DNA of 64,000 bases from Oscillatoriales cyanobacterium (lineage in GTDB: Bacteria > Cyanobacteriota > Cyanobacteriia > Cyanobacteriales > Microcoleaceae). The notes under the pieces were generated by a model. It ran no database searches. It was not told the DNA's origin and saw only the letters and a list, made by a program, of their open reading frames with translations. Shown here piece by piece: positions 36,624 through 45,147 of this stretch. The stretch lies in the NCBI GenBank assembly GCA_004292955.1, contig RDXX01000015.1:1-64000 (forward strand). Direction: 5' to 3'. The translations under genes were made by a program, and so were the position numbers. Position 1 is the stretch's first letter; each line of letters begins with the position of its first letter.

Positions 36624-37244
36624 TTAAGATTGATTGGAATACATTTCACGAAGTACCAAAGCCGGATCTACCCAGCGGCCGCCGTACTTCAATCCCCAAT
36701 GCAGGTGAGGCCCACTCGTGCGCCCTGTCATACCGACTCTGGCAATTCTCGCACCGGCCGGCACAGTTTGACCCTGCCAAATTTGCAGGCCGCCTTCACG
36801 ATCGATATAATAACGCCCGCCGTTAGCGGTTTGCACCCTACCTTTGAGGTGACAGTAGATGTGATCCCAATTTCCCGATCGCACTACCATACCAGTACCG
36901 CACCTGCCATCTTCCCAAACTTCCACAACTTGACCCCCCCACCAATTGCGGATGTAGCTGCCTTCCGGGGCCGCCATGTCCAAACCGTAATGAAAATCCC
37001 CGCCGCGGGGGCCGAAGGGGGAAGTATAGGCTTCAAAACTTTCCACTGGAAAAGAAGCTTCTTGCCACAAATTACCCGTCGCTACTCTGCTTGGTAAACC
37101 TGACTGAGCTTTGACCACCTGCTGCTGCAAATAAGGGCTGATCAACACAATGCCGATCGAAAGTGCCAGCAGCAGCATCTGTCTGAAACGAAAAAAGCGT
37201 TTTACCGTCAGCGGGCCTCTAGAGTCTTGCAGGATTTTTTTCAC
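36624..37244 (-). CDS. M23 family metallopeptidase
   Basis: 206 residues if started at GTG 37244; the frame is also open to a TTG at 37301, and an ATG at 37178 would still leave the signal sequence, so the start is uncertain. A hydrophobic signal/anchor (MLLLALSIGIVLISPYL) is followed by a linker and an M23 (LytM) domain: zinc ligands in FHYGLD and GPHLHWGL, plus the SPFGPRGG and GRTSGPH motifs. M23 enzymes cut peptidoglycan peptide cross-bridges in the periplasm. A three-cysteine feature (RCGTG, IYCHL) is present in the insertion between the ligands. No coiled-coil or LysM domain. Confidence 0.85.
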   Translation of the reverse strand: MKKILQDSRGPLTVKRFFRFRQMLLLALSIGIVLISPYLQQQVVKAQSGLPSRVATGNLWQEASFPVESFEAYTSPFGPRGGDFHYGLDMAAPEGSYIRNWWGGQVVEVWEDGRCGTGMVVRSGNWDHIYCHLKGRVQTANGGRYYIDREGGLQIWQGQTVPAGARIARVGMTGRTSGPHLHWGLKYGGRWVDPALVLREMYSNQS

Positions 37245-37535
37245 GGCGAACAAGTTGAATGTGTGTGCGAGTGTGCGTTGAGGAGTGCCAATTCGCTGCA
37301 AGATGGCGTCTGATATCTACCCTTCCTTCGCGAATCAGTTTATCAACAACGTGTATCTTACTCCATCCAAAACCCGTGTCAAGGCTTCCGGGCATTTACG
37401 CGGGGGTAAGGCAAAAAAAAATGGCCTCAGAATTTCGGCTGCGGTTGAATTCGATCGAGCTTTTGCTTGACACTATAGTAGTTCGGGGATTTTGGATGTC
37501 GTCTGAAATCTCAAATTTATAACACACATCAAGCA

Positions 37536-37916
37536 ATGCTTACTGAAATTTTTCCTTTTAGTTTTGCCATAGACGCAACTGCGATCGCCGGTGCGTCATT
37601 ATGGTCTTTAGCCCTGTATTGGGGTCTCTCACCCATCACAGAATGGGTAATCCTGCAACTCAACCGCTGGATGAATTTTGCCGAAAGATCCCTCTACACC
37701 TCGGAAGCGGAGTTTGAGAGAACCCGCCAAGCCCGAGAAGCTCAAAATGCCTTTTATGCTTCCCTGTTGAGTATTCTGCCCTTTTTGATTGTGGGCGGAT
37801 TGTGCAATTGGGGCGTCGAATTGTCGTTGGGTGCCAGTTGGGCGGTATCTATGGGGACGATCGCCTGTATTGGCGGTGGCGTGTACGAACTCGGGCGCCG
37901 AGACGGCGAGTCTTAG
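37536..37916 (+). CDS. Conserved hypothetical membrane protein
   Basis: 126 residues with three hydrophobic segments at about 12-32, 76-95 and 99-118 separated by a charged amphipathic middle (RSLYTSEAEFERTRQAREAQ). It matches no family I can name. The short N-terminal part could insert as a helix-loop hairpin. Followed by an AAACCGGG palindrome. Confidence 0.65.
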   Translation: MLTEIFPFSFAIDATAIAGASLWSLALYWGLSPITEWVILQLNRWMNFAERSLYTSEAEFERTRQAREAQNAFYASLLSILPFLIVGGLCNWGVELSLGASWAVSMGTIACIGGGVYELGRRDGES

Positions 37917-37963
37917 GCAATTTTAGATTTTGGATTTGGGACACTCCTGGACGCGCAGGTAGT

Positions 37964-38034
37964 CAGAAACCGGGTTTTTGCGACAATATTTCGTTGTCAC
38001 CCGCAGATTCGCTAAAAAACCCGGTTTCTTTTGT
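37964..38034. repeat. AAACCGGG palindrome
   Basis: AAACCGGGTTTTTGCGAC ... AAAAAACCCGGTTTCTTTT inverted pair, same family as at 26612, 33758, 33843, 34079 and 53696. Confidence 0.85.
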
Positions 38035-38086
38035 TGAAGCAGGTAATTCCTGTATGATTGTCGCTCAAAAATTACAATGTAAAGCT

Positions 38087-38452
38087 ATGAAACTAAAGTG
38101 GTTGATACCTGCAATTATCTCATCTTTTTCGATCGTTGTTATTCCTGCGAAAGCGGCTGAAACCAGGTGCGGATGGTTGATTAATCCCACGCCTGCTAAT
38201 TGGTATCTCAAAGACAAATATGCTCAGTGGATTATCTCGGCGCAAGGGGGATATCAAGCCGGAGGAATGGATAATATTCCTCCTTTTAACGACGATGAAT
38301 ATGTCAAAACTAATGTCAATTATGGATATGGTTGTGCTTGTTTGGATGTGGTAACAGATAGAAATCGAATCAGAATTACCACGATACAAGGTGGCGAACA
38401 ATTACCACTCTCGACTTGTCGCCAAGATCCGAATTTACCAAAAATTCGTTAG
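38087..38452 (+). CDS. DUF4087 domain-containing secreted protein
   Basis: 121 residues from the ATG at 38087; longer in-frame starts upstream (for example 38054) overlap repeat. Signal peptide MKLKWLIPAIISSFSIVVIPAKA, then ETRCGWLINPTPANWYLKD, NYGYGCACLDV and STCRQDPNLPK: the DUF4087 pattern, with four conserved cysteines likely to form two disulfides. Periplasmic; function unknown. Lies 36 bp before recQ on the same strand. Confidence 0.78.
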   Translation: MKLKWLIPAIISSFSIVVIPAKAAETRCGWLINPTPANWYLKDKYAQWIISAQGGYQAGGMDNIPPFNDDEYVKTNVNYGYGCACLDVVTDRNRIRITTIQGGEQLPLSTCRQDPNLPKIR

Positions 38453-38488
38453 TTGTGGCAAAACTAGACATTTTTTTAACTCAGTAAA

Positions 38489-39931
38489 ATGAAATACGAA
38501 CCAACATCATTAAATCAAGCCCGCGCCGCCTTCAAACAAATCTGGGGATACGACGACTTTCGGCCGCCTCAAGGAGAAATCGTCAGCAGTTTGTTAGCCG
38601 GGAAAGATACAATGATAATTATGCCGACAGGTGGTGGCAAATCAATCTGCTTTCAACTGCCAGCTTTATTACAAACAGGCTTAACTTTGGTGATTTCGCC
38701 GTTAGTCGCACTGATGGAAAATCAAGTGCAAGAATTGCGCGATCGCAATTTACCCGCTGCCCTCCTCCACAGTCAATTACCAGCACAGCAACGCCAACAA
38801 ACTATGCAATCGCTACAACAAAATAAGTTGAGATTGCTGTACCTATCTCCCGAAACATTGCTCAGCAAACCTGTTTGGGAAATTATCAGTCAGCCGCACA
38901 TCCCAATCAACGGTTTAATATTAGATGAAGCTCACTGTTTAGTCCAGTGGGGCGATACTTTTCGACCAGCTTACCGCCGTTTGGGTACAGTGCGATCGGC
39001 TTTGTTAAAATCTAAGCCGGAAGGAACTAAAATTGCGATCGCAGCTTTCACCGCCACCGCCAACCCCCAAGCGCAGCAAACAATCAACAAAGTCTTGCAA
39101 CTACACAAGCCGGAAGCTTTTTTGCTCAGTCCGTACCGTTCTAACCTGCACCTGCAAGTGCAAACTGTCTGGACACGCAGAGGGCGGAGACAACAGTTAT
39201 TAAATTTTATCAAAGCTCGACCAAAAGAAGCAGGTTTAGTCTACGTCCGCACTAGAAAAGATAGCGAAAACTTGGCGGATTTGTTGGAAGATGCGGGTTA
39301 TAAAACGGCAGCCTATCATGCAGGTTTGAGTCCAGAATCGCGGCGAAAAATAGAAACAGCTTGGCTGAATAACGATCTGAAATTTGTTGTTTGTAGCTGC
39401 GCCTTCGGGATGGGAATTAATAAGCCGGATGTGCGCTGGGTTGTTCATTTTCAAGCACCTTTGCTATTATCGGAATACATTCAGGAAATAGGTAGAGGCG
39501 GACGCGACGGCAAATCTGCGATCGCCCTGACGTTGATTAGCGAACCGACGGGTTTGCTTTATCCCGATGACAAACAAAGAGCACAATTTTTTCAAGACAA
39601 ATTGCGATCGCAATTTCGAGAAGCCCAGCAGTTGGCGAAACAACTCCCGGCTAAGGGCGATGCAGATGCTGTGGGGCGGGAATTCCCTGAAAGTGCGATC
39701 GCCCTTTCGATCTTGCACAGCAGCGGACAGTTAAGATGGGAAGATCCTTTCAATTATGCGATCGACAAATCCGCACAACAAAAAAGTGTCAAACAAAACT
39801 TTACCGCCCCCGAAGAAATGGCAAAATATCTCAAGCATCGGGAGTGCAGGTGGCAATTTTTGCTGCAAGCTTTTGGCTTTACCAAGGAAGCTACATCTAT
39901 GCGCTGCGGGCACTGCGATAATTGTCGGTGA
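38489..39931 (+). CDS. recQ: ATP-dependent DNA helicase RecQ
   Basis: 480 residues. Helicase core: motif 0 FRPPQGEIV, motif I MPTGGGKS (~50), motif II LDEAHC, motif III FTATAN, motif VI QEIGRGGRDGK; then a RecQ-Ct zinc-binding region with CRWQFLLQAF and C-terminal CGHCDNC. No HRDC domain, giving the short RecQ form common in cyanobacteria. It unwinds 3'-5' at recombination and replication intermediates. Ends shortly before a nested repeat structure. Confidence 0.92.
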   Translation: MKYEPTSLNQARAAFKQIWGYDDFRPPQGEIVSSLLAGKDTMIIMPTGGGKSICFQLPALLQTGLTLVISPLVALMENQVQELRDRNLPAALLHSQLPAQQRQQTMQSLQQNKLRLLYLSPETLLSKPVWEIISQPHIPINGLILDEAHCLVQWGDTFRPAYRRLGTVRSALLKSKPEGTKIAIAAFTATANPQAQQTINKVLQLHKPEAFLLSPYRSNLHLQVQTVWTRRGRRQQLLNFIKARPKEAGLVYVRTRKDSENLADLLEDAGYKTAAYHAGLSPESRRKIETAWLNNDLKFVVCSCAFGMGINKPDVRWVVHFQAPLLLSEYIQEIGRGGRDGKSAIALTLISEPTGLLYPDDKQRAQFFQDKLRSQFREAQQLAKQLPAKGDADAVGREFPESAIALSILHSSGQLRWEDPFNYAIDKSAQQKSVKQNFTAPEEMAKYLKHRECRWQFLLQAFGFTKEATSMRCGHCDNCR

Positions 39932-39971
39932 AATTGACAATTAGACTAAAAAATGTTAGAATATAAAGAGC

Positions 39972-40255
39972 AGACGGCGGTTGAAACCGCTGCTATACAA
40001 ACGATGTCCGCCTCCGCGGACTAAGAGAGGATAACTTCAACAGTTGACAGTTGACAGTTGACAGTTGACAGTTTGAGAGCGACCTCTACCTAGAAGGAAG
40101 AGGATTGGAGCAATGAATAGTCTGATTTTAATTTCTCCCTCAAAGGGAGAGGCTTTCAACCAATTCTTTCTGGTAATTTTAATTGCCTTTGTCTTCAACC
40201 CGCGGAGGCGGGTTTTGTTTTTATAGACGCGGTTTCAACCGCCCTGTCTTCTTTT
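39972..40255. repeat. Palindromic element with a dispersed repeat inserted inside it
   Basis: Outer element: AGACGGCGGTTGAAACCGC and CCGCCTCCGCGG at left, CCCGCGGAGGCGGG and GCGGTTTCAACCGCC at right, mutually inverted. In its centre (about 40041-40176) sits the dispersed repeat, TTGACAG end first. This nesting shows that the dispersed repeat can insert into an existing element. Confidence 0.7.
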
Positions 40256-40299
40256 TACGCAATTCCTGCTTAATAAAGGCAAAAAACAGTAAAAATTAA

Positions 40300-41265
40300 A
40301 TGATAGAAACAAAGACTACGGCACAGATATATACAGTAGAAAATACAGAGGAATTTAATCAAACTAATGTCACTCAGCGATTAGATATTTGGCTGTCAAA
40401 CCAGATACCAGACTTATCGAGATCGCGAATCCAAACTCTGATATCACAAGGCAACGTCAAAGTCAACGACGCAACCTGCACCTCGAAAAAAATATCAGTC
40501 AAAACGGGCGATCGCATCCACATCACTTTACCCGAAGCCCAGCCCACAAAATTAGAACCCCAAGCAATTCCCCTCGACATCCTCTACGAAGACGACAGCC
40601 TAATAATCATCAACAAACCAGCCGGATTAGTCGTCCATCCAGCCGCCGGACATCTAGACGGTACCTTAGTCAACGCCCTGTTAGCCCACTGTCCCCTCGC
40701 AGAAATCGGCGGCGTTCAACGCCCCGGAATCGTCCACAGATTAGACAAAGATACAACAGGTGCGATCGCGATCGCCAAAACCGACATCGCCCACCAAAAC
40801 CTGCAAGCCCAACTCAAAACCAAAACCGCCCGCCGGGAATATTTAGGCGTAGTTTACGGAGTTCCTAACGCCGAAACAGGTACAATAGACCTACCCATCG
40901 GCCGGCATCCCACAGACCGCAAAAAAATGGCAGTAGTACCAGAACAAAAAGGCGGCCGCCCCTCCGTTACTCACTGGACAATCAAAGAAAGAATCGGCAA
41001 CTATTGCTTAATGCACTATCAATTAGAAACAGGCCGCACCCATCAAATTCGCGTCCACACAGCCGAAATTAAACATCCCATAGTCGGCGACCCCATGTAC
41101 AGTTCCAACCGTTCCATCGGCGTAAATTTAACCGGACAAGCCCTCCACGCATGGCGCCTGCAATTGCAGCATCCGTTAACCGGAGAGTTGATTGAGGCGA
41201 TCGCGCCTTTACCCGATCAATTCAACACTCTGCTAAAAATATTGCGCCTGCGAGCTCATATTTGA
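40300..41265 (+). CDS. RluA family pseudouridine synthase
   Basis: 321 residues. An S4 RNA-binding domain (~25-90, QRLDIWLSNQIPDLSRSRIQ) precedes the RluA catalytic domain (~95-315): INKPAGLVVHPAAGH, the HRLDKDTTGAI signature with the catalytic Asp, and LETGRTHQIRVHT. The family isomerises uridines in rRNA, the S4-bearing type being RluD/RluC-like (23S rRNA helix 69 or others). The exact target is not determined. The N-terminal ~20 residues are variable. Confidence 0.9.
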   Translation: MIETKTTAQIYTVENTEEFNQTNVTQRLDIWLSNQIPDLSRSRIQTLISQGNVKVNDATCTSKKISVKTGDRIHITLPEAQPTKLEPQAIPLDILYEDDSLIIINKPAGLVVHPAAGHLDGTLVNALLAHCPLAEIGGVQRPGIVHRLDKDTTGAIAIAKTDIAHQNLQAQLKTKTARREYLGVVYGVPNAETGTIDLPIGRHPTDRKKMAVVPEQKGGRPSVTHWTIKERIGNYCLMHYQLETGRTHQIRVHTAEIKHPIVGDPMYSSNRSIGVNLTGQALHAWRLQLQHPLTGELIEAIAPLPDQFNTLLKILRLRAHI

Positions 41266-41319
41266 TAATTGGTAACTGAGTATGGGGAATTAATAATTGG
41301 GAATTGATGACTACTAACT

Positions 41320-41478
41320 ACTGTTCGCGAGCGGGGACAGCACTACTACTGTTTGCGAGCGGGGACAGCACTACTAACCACTAACCACTAACCACTAACC
41401 ACTAACCACTAACCACTAACCACTAACTACTAACCACTAACCACTAACTACTAACCACTAACTACTAACTACTAACCA
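41320..41478. repeat. ACTAACC heptamer array after a duplicated 32-bp unit
   Basis: Direct duplication of CTACTGTTCGCGAGCGGGGA..., then about fifteen heptamers ACTAACC/ACTAACT at 41372-41478. Downstream of it, 41495-41570 contains CTCAAAACTCAAGACTCAAA-like short repeats. No gene in 41266-41627. Confidence 0.88.
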
Positions 41479-41627
41479 CGGACAAAAAATTATGAGTCCT
41501 GAGTTTTGGATTCCGAGTTTAATAAAAAACTCAAACCTCAAAACTCAAGACTCAAAACTCTCTCAGCCTAAAAACTGATCGATTAAATCCATAGCCCGAC
41601 ACAAACAATAGTACCAAGCAGTATCAA

Positions 41628-42383
41628 TTAGCGGCGAGGAACCATCGTGGCAATATTGATATTAGCCAGAGATACGCGCTGCGGCGGAGTAGCAGGCATG
41701 GACATATTCCGAGCCATATTCAAATAGTTCGACGGATCGCCAGCCTTCGCTTGCTGTTCTTGAGGAACAAAACGGCGAACTGTACTCTGCCAAATGATTT
41801 GCGGGAAGCCAAGCTGCGAGCGGTGGTACTCGTTGTAGCGAGGTGTCTTCAAATTGAAAGGAGTTTCCCCTCCAACACGCTGAGGCAAAATTCGGCGTTT
41901 TTGGTAAGGAATTGTATCGTAGCCGAAGTTGTCGAGGTACTCATCGCTATTGACCAATTCGTCAATAAACCCTTGAGGCCCCTTGGTTGCAACTACGATC
42001 GACCAAGCAATCTTTTCGCGATCGCTGTACACATCCCGGCCCAAAACGCGCTGCACGCACATTTCCACAAACCGGTAGTTGCTGTTAGTTTGGTAATTCC
42101 GCTCCAAGAAAGGCCCCGAAGTCGCCAAACCGCGAATGAAATCCCGCACAGTAATTTGGCCGAACTTGAGTTGCGACTCCAAAGACTTTTGGCGGTTGCT
42201 CTTCAGGATTTGGTGTTCGCTGTAAATCTGACGATATCCAGCCCAAATCAAATTTTCCATGTCCCCGGACGAGAGCACATTTTCAGTTGTGAAAACTCTG
42301 GGCTGCTCGTCGCCCCCTACTTCATAACCAGCAACGCGCTGGTTTTGACTCTTGGGGGCGTAGCTTAATAAAGGAAGCGCCAC
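41628..42383 (-). CDS. cpcG: Phycobilisome rod-core linker CpcG
   Basis: 251 residues beginning [10 protein letters not shown], characteristic of CpcG. The pfam linker domain (PBS_linker) spans ~15-190: [70 protein letters not shown]. The C-terminal ~60 residues are variable and basic, with no hydrophobic helix, so it is the CpcG1 (rod-core) rather than the CpcG2/CpcL type. It attaches phycocyanin rods to the allophycocyanin core. Located 213 bp downstream of cpcS in the same direction. Confidence 0.95.
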   Translation of the reverse strand: MALPLLSYAPKSQNQRVAGYEVGGDEQPRVFTTENVLSSGDMENLIWAGYRQIYSEHQILKSNRQKSLESQLKFGQITVRDFIRGLATSGPFLERNYQTNSNYRFVEMCVQRVLGRDVYSDREKIAWSIVVATKGPQGFIDELVNSDEYLDNFGYDTIPYQKRRILPQRVGGETPFNLKTPRYNEYHRSQLGFPQIIWQSTVRRFVPQEQQAKAGDPSNYLNMARNMSMPATPPQRVSLANINIATMVPRR

Positions 42384-42535
42384 GTTAAAATCTCCGTTAT
42401 CTCAAATTTCAGAAATAGTTGACACCGCGAGCTGCCAGCATAACGGATACAACTAACCAACATACAGATTAGGGGATTCCCGCAATCTAAATCCGATTTT
42501 CCTGAATTTTTGCAACAATCTGTAACATTTGTTGT

Positions 42536-42588
42536 CAGTGGGCAGTGGGCAGTGGGCAGTGGGCAGTGGGCAGTGGGCAGTGGGCAGC
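42536..42588. repeat. GTGGGCA heptamer array
   Basis: About seven perfect units of GTGGGCA between cpcS and cpcG. Confidence 0.92.
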
Positions 42589-42596
42589 AAAATAAA

Positions 42597-43193
42597 TTAC
42601 CAGCCCAGAGCCGAGTAAAACTGGCTGGGAGGGGCTTGATCCTCTGCTGCTGGCTTAGCTGCATCGGAGTCTGGTTCCACTCGAACTTCCGTACAAAAAG
42701 TCGATGTGCTGAAACCGCCAAAGCGCTTTACCGCACTTGTCCGCATCCGCACGTTCGGAGTCGCAAACCAAAAACGCTCGATCGAACTCATGGTCTCGTA
42801 TTCGGTAATCAGCAACAGCGCATCTTCATCATCCATCTCAAAACGGCCAGCCACCGGCACAATTTCCGCGTAGCCCCGTTCCCGCAACATCAAACCCTGC
42901 CGCGGATTTTCAGGATCGGGGACGATCGCGAATACGGTAGACCCCTTATGATTCTCATCATCCTTATCCCACGCCATAGTGCCGTGCCAAGTCACAAACG
43001 CTCCCCCAGCAGCCCGACTCGGATCGACTTCGTGCATCTGGCAAATCTCAGCCACTCGATCGTCATCCGCACCCAGCGCCGTTACTTGAATATTTGAATC
43101 TCCAATCTCCGCTTGGCGAAAAGCCAGATGGTGAGTGCTGCGCTGCGATCGCCACTCCCCAGCACTGCTCTGAAAAAACTCCATTGCATCCAT
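42597..43193 (-). CDS. cpcS: Phycobiliprotein bilin lyase CpcS
   Basis: 198 residues from the ATG at 43193 (MDAMEFFQSSAGEWRSQRST), the expected family start; 30 further upstream codons do not fit. CpcS/CpeS lyases are ten-stranded beta barrels of the lipocalin type that attach phycocyanobilin to Cys-84 of beta-phycocyanin and allophycocyanin subunits. Features: SQRSTHHLAFR, AFVTWHGTMAWD, RERGYAEIVPVAGRFEMDDE, ERFWFATPNVRMR. The C-terminal 25 residues (AAKPAAEDQAPPSQ) are low complexity. Divergent from nblA, with 234 bp between start codons. Confidence 0.92.
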   Translation of the reverse strand: MDAMEFFQSSAGEWRSQRSTHHLAFRQAEIGDSNIQVTALGADDDRVAEICQMHEVDPSRAAGGAFVTWHGTMAWDKDDENHKGSTVFAIVPDPENPRQGLMLRERGYAEIVPVAGRFEMDDEDALLLITEYETMSSIERFWFATPNVRMRTSAVKRFGGFSTSTFCTEVRVEPDSDAAKPAAEDQAPPSQFYSALGW

Positions 43194-43304
43194 ACAAAAT
43201 AGCTCCTTTGGCTTAGGCTTCCCGGTTTTTATCCCTGTTTTATGATAAAGCTCCCCCCACTTAGATGTACTTTTGCGACACAAATTAGTTTCAAAATGTG
43301 TACT

Positions 43305-43344
43305 TTGGACATATTGTCAAGCAGATGTTATGATAGTTTACAAT
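43305..43344 (+). promoter_or_regulatory. Possible nblA promoter
   Basis: TTGGAC at 43305 and TATGAT at 43329 with an 18-base spacer; an alternative is TTGTCA at 43314 and TACAAT at 43339 (19-base spacer). The position fits either, with an 80-120 base leader. Prediction only. Confidence 0.35.
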
Positions 43345-43427
43345 AGAGGGAACACAACAAAGCCTGCGGAACGTCATTCCGATCTATCTCGCATCGATCT
43401 CACGTAACAAACTGGAGGAGCGATTTT

Positions 43428-43598
43428 ATGGATATGCCTACAACCAGCCTCAGCATGGAACAGCAGTTTAAATTGCAACTGCTGCGCGAACAAGTCAAAA
43501 CATTGAGTCAAGACCAAGCTCAGGAATACTTGCTAGAAGTGATGCGACAAAACATGGTCAAAGAAAACCTGTTAAAGTATTGGATGAAGAAGATGTGA
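43428..43598 (+). CDS. nblA: Phycobilisome degradation protein NblA
   Basis: 56 residues from the ATG at 43428, with CTGGAGGAG eight bases upstream as a strong ribosome-binding site. The sequence carries the NblA pattern: LSMEQQFKLQLLREQVKTLS, then QAQEYLLEVMRQNMVKENL and a basic end (LKYWMKKM). NblA is a small four-helix dimer that binds phycobiliprotein alpha subunits and ClpC and directs phycobilisomes to proteolysis during nitrogen or other starvation. Its neighbours are cpcS (divergent) and cpcG. Confidence 0.93.
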   Translation: MDMPTTSLSMEQQFKLQLLREQVKTLSQDQAQEYLLEVMRQNMVKENLLKYWMKKM

Positions 43599-43676
43599 GC
43601 TTTTCGAGAACTTCTTCAACAAAATCAGCTACTTGTATCTGCAAAAAGTACGATCGAGCTTTTAAACATAAAAACC

Positions 43677-43711
43677 AAGAATCTCGGCTCCTCCAAGAAA
43701 CCGGGATTCTT
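43677..43711 (+). terminator. Stem-loop downstream of nblA
   Basis: AAGAATCTCGG (43677-43687) pairs with CCGGGATTCTT (43701-43711), an 11-bp stem including one G-T pair. A poly-T run is missing, so it may be an RNA 3' end stabiliser or weak terminator. Confidence 0.45.
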
Positions 43712-43915
43712 CAGTTATCAAGAAATTGGGTTTAAAACCCTTTCTTCAGTGGCCGGCTTTTTCCATAATTAAGTAATGTAACATAGTATTGACTTTGGGG
43801 GCAATCAATTCTAGTCTAAAATTAGATTTTAAGGATTAAGTATCTCGCTGCAAAGCCAGGAAAAATCGTAATTAAAGTCAATCACAAACAACTAAAGATC
43901 AAGTTTTAGAAATGG

Positions 43916-44100
43916 TACGCGGGCCAGGACGTGAAACCAGGGATTTTAAATCCCTAAACGCTTGAGGAGCTTGTTGTAAGACAAGGATAGCAGCCCACCT
44001 TTTAAGGCAAAAGGATTGCGCCCAAGAACCCACGCTTGCGCGGGATATTAAGATCGAAATGTCTTAAGAATCCTCGTGCCTTAAGGCCGAGGAGTGTCAA
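43916..44100 (+). ncRNA. Orphan IS200/IS605-type right end with putative omega/reRNA
   Basis: A ~185-base structured stretch with GGGATTTTAAATCCC, CTTGTTGTAAGACAAG and GGATAGCAGCCCACC, ending GAATCCTCG, GCCTTAAGGCCGAGG and AGTGTCAA. The final GAATCC(C/T)C...GAGGAGTGTCAA hairpin is the right-end signature I know from cyanobacterial tnpB-bearing elements. No transposase, tnpB or iscB reading frame occurs on either side. Between nblA's stem-loop and this element (43712-43915) I see nothing named. Confidence 0.5.
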
Positions 44101-44108
44101 GTCCGAAT

Positions 44109-44168
44109 TGGTTCGTAGTAAGGACTTTAGTCCTGTGACGGATGAGGACTAAAGTCCTCACTACGAAC
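44109..44168. repeat. GTAGTAAGGACTTTAGTCC-type palindromic repeat
   Basis: TTGGTTCGTAGTAAGGACTT ... AAGTCCTCACTACGAACCAA inverted pair, beginning only eight bases after the orphan right end. Confidence 0.85.
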
Positions 44169-44229
44169 CAATTTGATTGTCGTCGTTGGTGTAGCGTGAT
44201 TGTTTCAACCTGTTGGAGACTCCGGCAAA

Positions 44230-45027
44230 TCAACCAAAACGGCCGCTAACATAATCCATAGTAGACTCTTCCTTCGGATTTTGGAAAATCACCTCAGTCC
44301 TGTCGCACTCCACAAGATAGCCAAACCGCTTCCCATCGTCAGAAAGTTTAGCATTGAAAAAAGCAGTCAAGTCAGAAACCCGAGTAGCCTGCTGCATATT
44401 GTGAGTCACGATTACAATCGTATACTTCTCCTTGAGTTCCCGCATCAACTCCTCAATCTTAATCGTCGAAATCGGGTCAAGGGAAGCGCAAGGTTCATCC
44501 ATCAATACTACATCAGGATTAATTGCGATCGCCCGAGCAATACACAAACGCTGCTGCTGGCCACCCGAAAGCGAAAAACCGCTTTGTTTCAGCTTATCCT
44601 TCACCTCATCCCAAAGATACGCTTGTTTGAGCGACTTTTCCACCAGCTCATCCATATCTCCCTTATAATTATTCACCCTCGCACCGTAAGCAATATTGTC
44701 ATAAATCGACTTGGGGAAAGGATTCGGCTTTTGAAACACCATCCCAATCTTGCGGCGCACCTCCACAGCATCAATATCAGGATCGTAAAGATTTTGGCCG
44801 TAATAATCAATTCGGCCTTCTAAACGAAAACCGTTAACCAAATCATTGAGGCGGTTAAAACATCGCAGAATTGTACTTTTTCCGCAGCCAGACGGCCCGA
44901 TTAAAGCAGTAATCTGATTTTTGGGAATCTCCATGCAAACATTTTTTACCGCGTGAAAAGCGCCGTAAAAAATATTGATATTCTCAGTACGTAAAACAGT
45001 TTCAGTCTTATTTGCCAGATTCATCAT
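44230..45027 (-). CDS. pstB: Phosphate ABC transporter ATP-binding protein
   Basis: 265 residues from the ATG at 45027 (or the adjacent ATG 45024); an upstream frame to 45120 is intergenic. ABC ATPase: Walker [10 protein letters not shown] (~42-50), Q-loop [15 protein letters not shown], signature [14 protein letters not shown], Walker [13 protein letters not shown], His switch VTHNMQQA. Motifs such as [11 protein letters not shown] and DLNDL.. mark PstB. It powers high-affinity phosphate uptake with PstA and PstC. Last gene of the pst cluster; an ACAAATA heptamer array (45109-45139) lies between pstA and pstB. Confidence 0.95.
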   Translation of the reverse strand: MMNLANKTETVLRTENINIFYGAFHAVKNVCMEIPKNQITALIGPSGCGKSTILRCFNRLNDLVNGFRLEGRIDYYGQNLYDPDIDAVEVRRKIGMVFQKPNPFPKSIYDNIAYGARVNNYKGDMDELVEKSLKQAYLWDEVKDKLKQSGFSLSGGQQQRLCIARAIAINPDVVLMDEPCASLDPISTIKIEELMRELKEKYTIVIVTHNMQQATRVSDLTAFFNAKLSDDGKRFGYLVECDRTEVIFQNPKEESTMDYVSGRFG

Positions 45028-45147
45028 ACACTTAATACTCCAATCGAATTTTACAAATGAAAATGTTATTGGTGATTGGTTATTGGTTCTTGGCCACCCC
45101 CAACGAATGACAAATAACAAATAACAAATAACAAATAACTAATGACT

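Noticed and set aside
41372-41478. ACTAACC array as a CRISPR array
   Set aside because: The units are 7 bp and contiguous with no unique spacers; no cas gene in the window.
43300-43320. NtcA site (GTA-N8-TAC) upstream of nblA
   Set aside because: The best candidate reads GTA-N8-ATA, missing the conserved second half.
43677-43711. Confident rho-independent terminator for nblA
   Set aside because: The stem is good but a T-run is absent; kept only as a low-confidence stem-loop.
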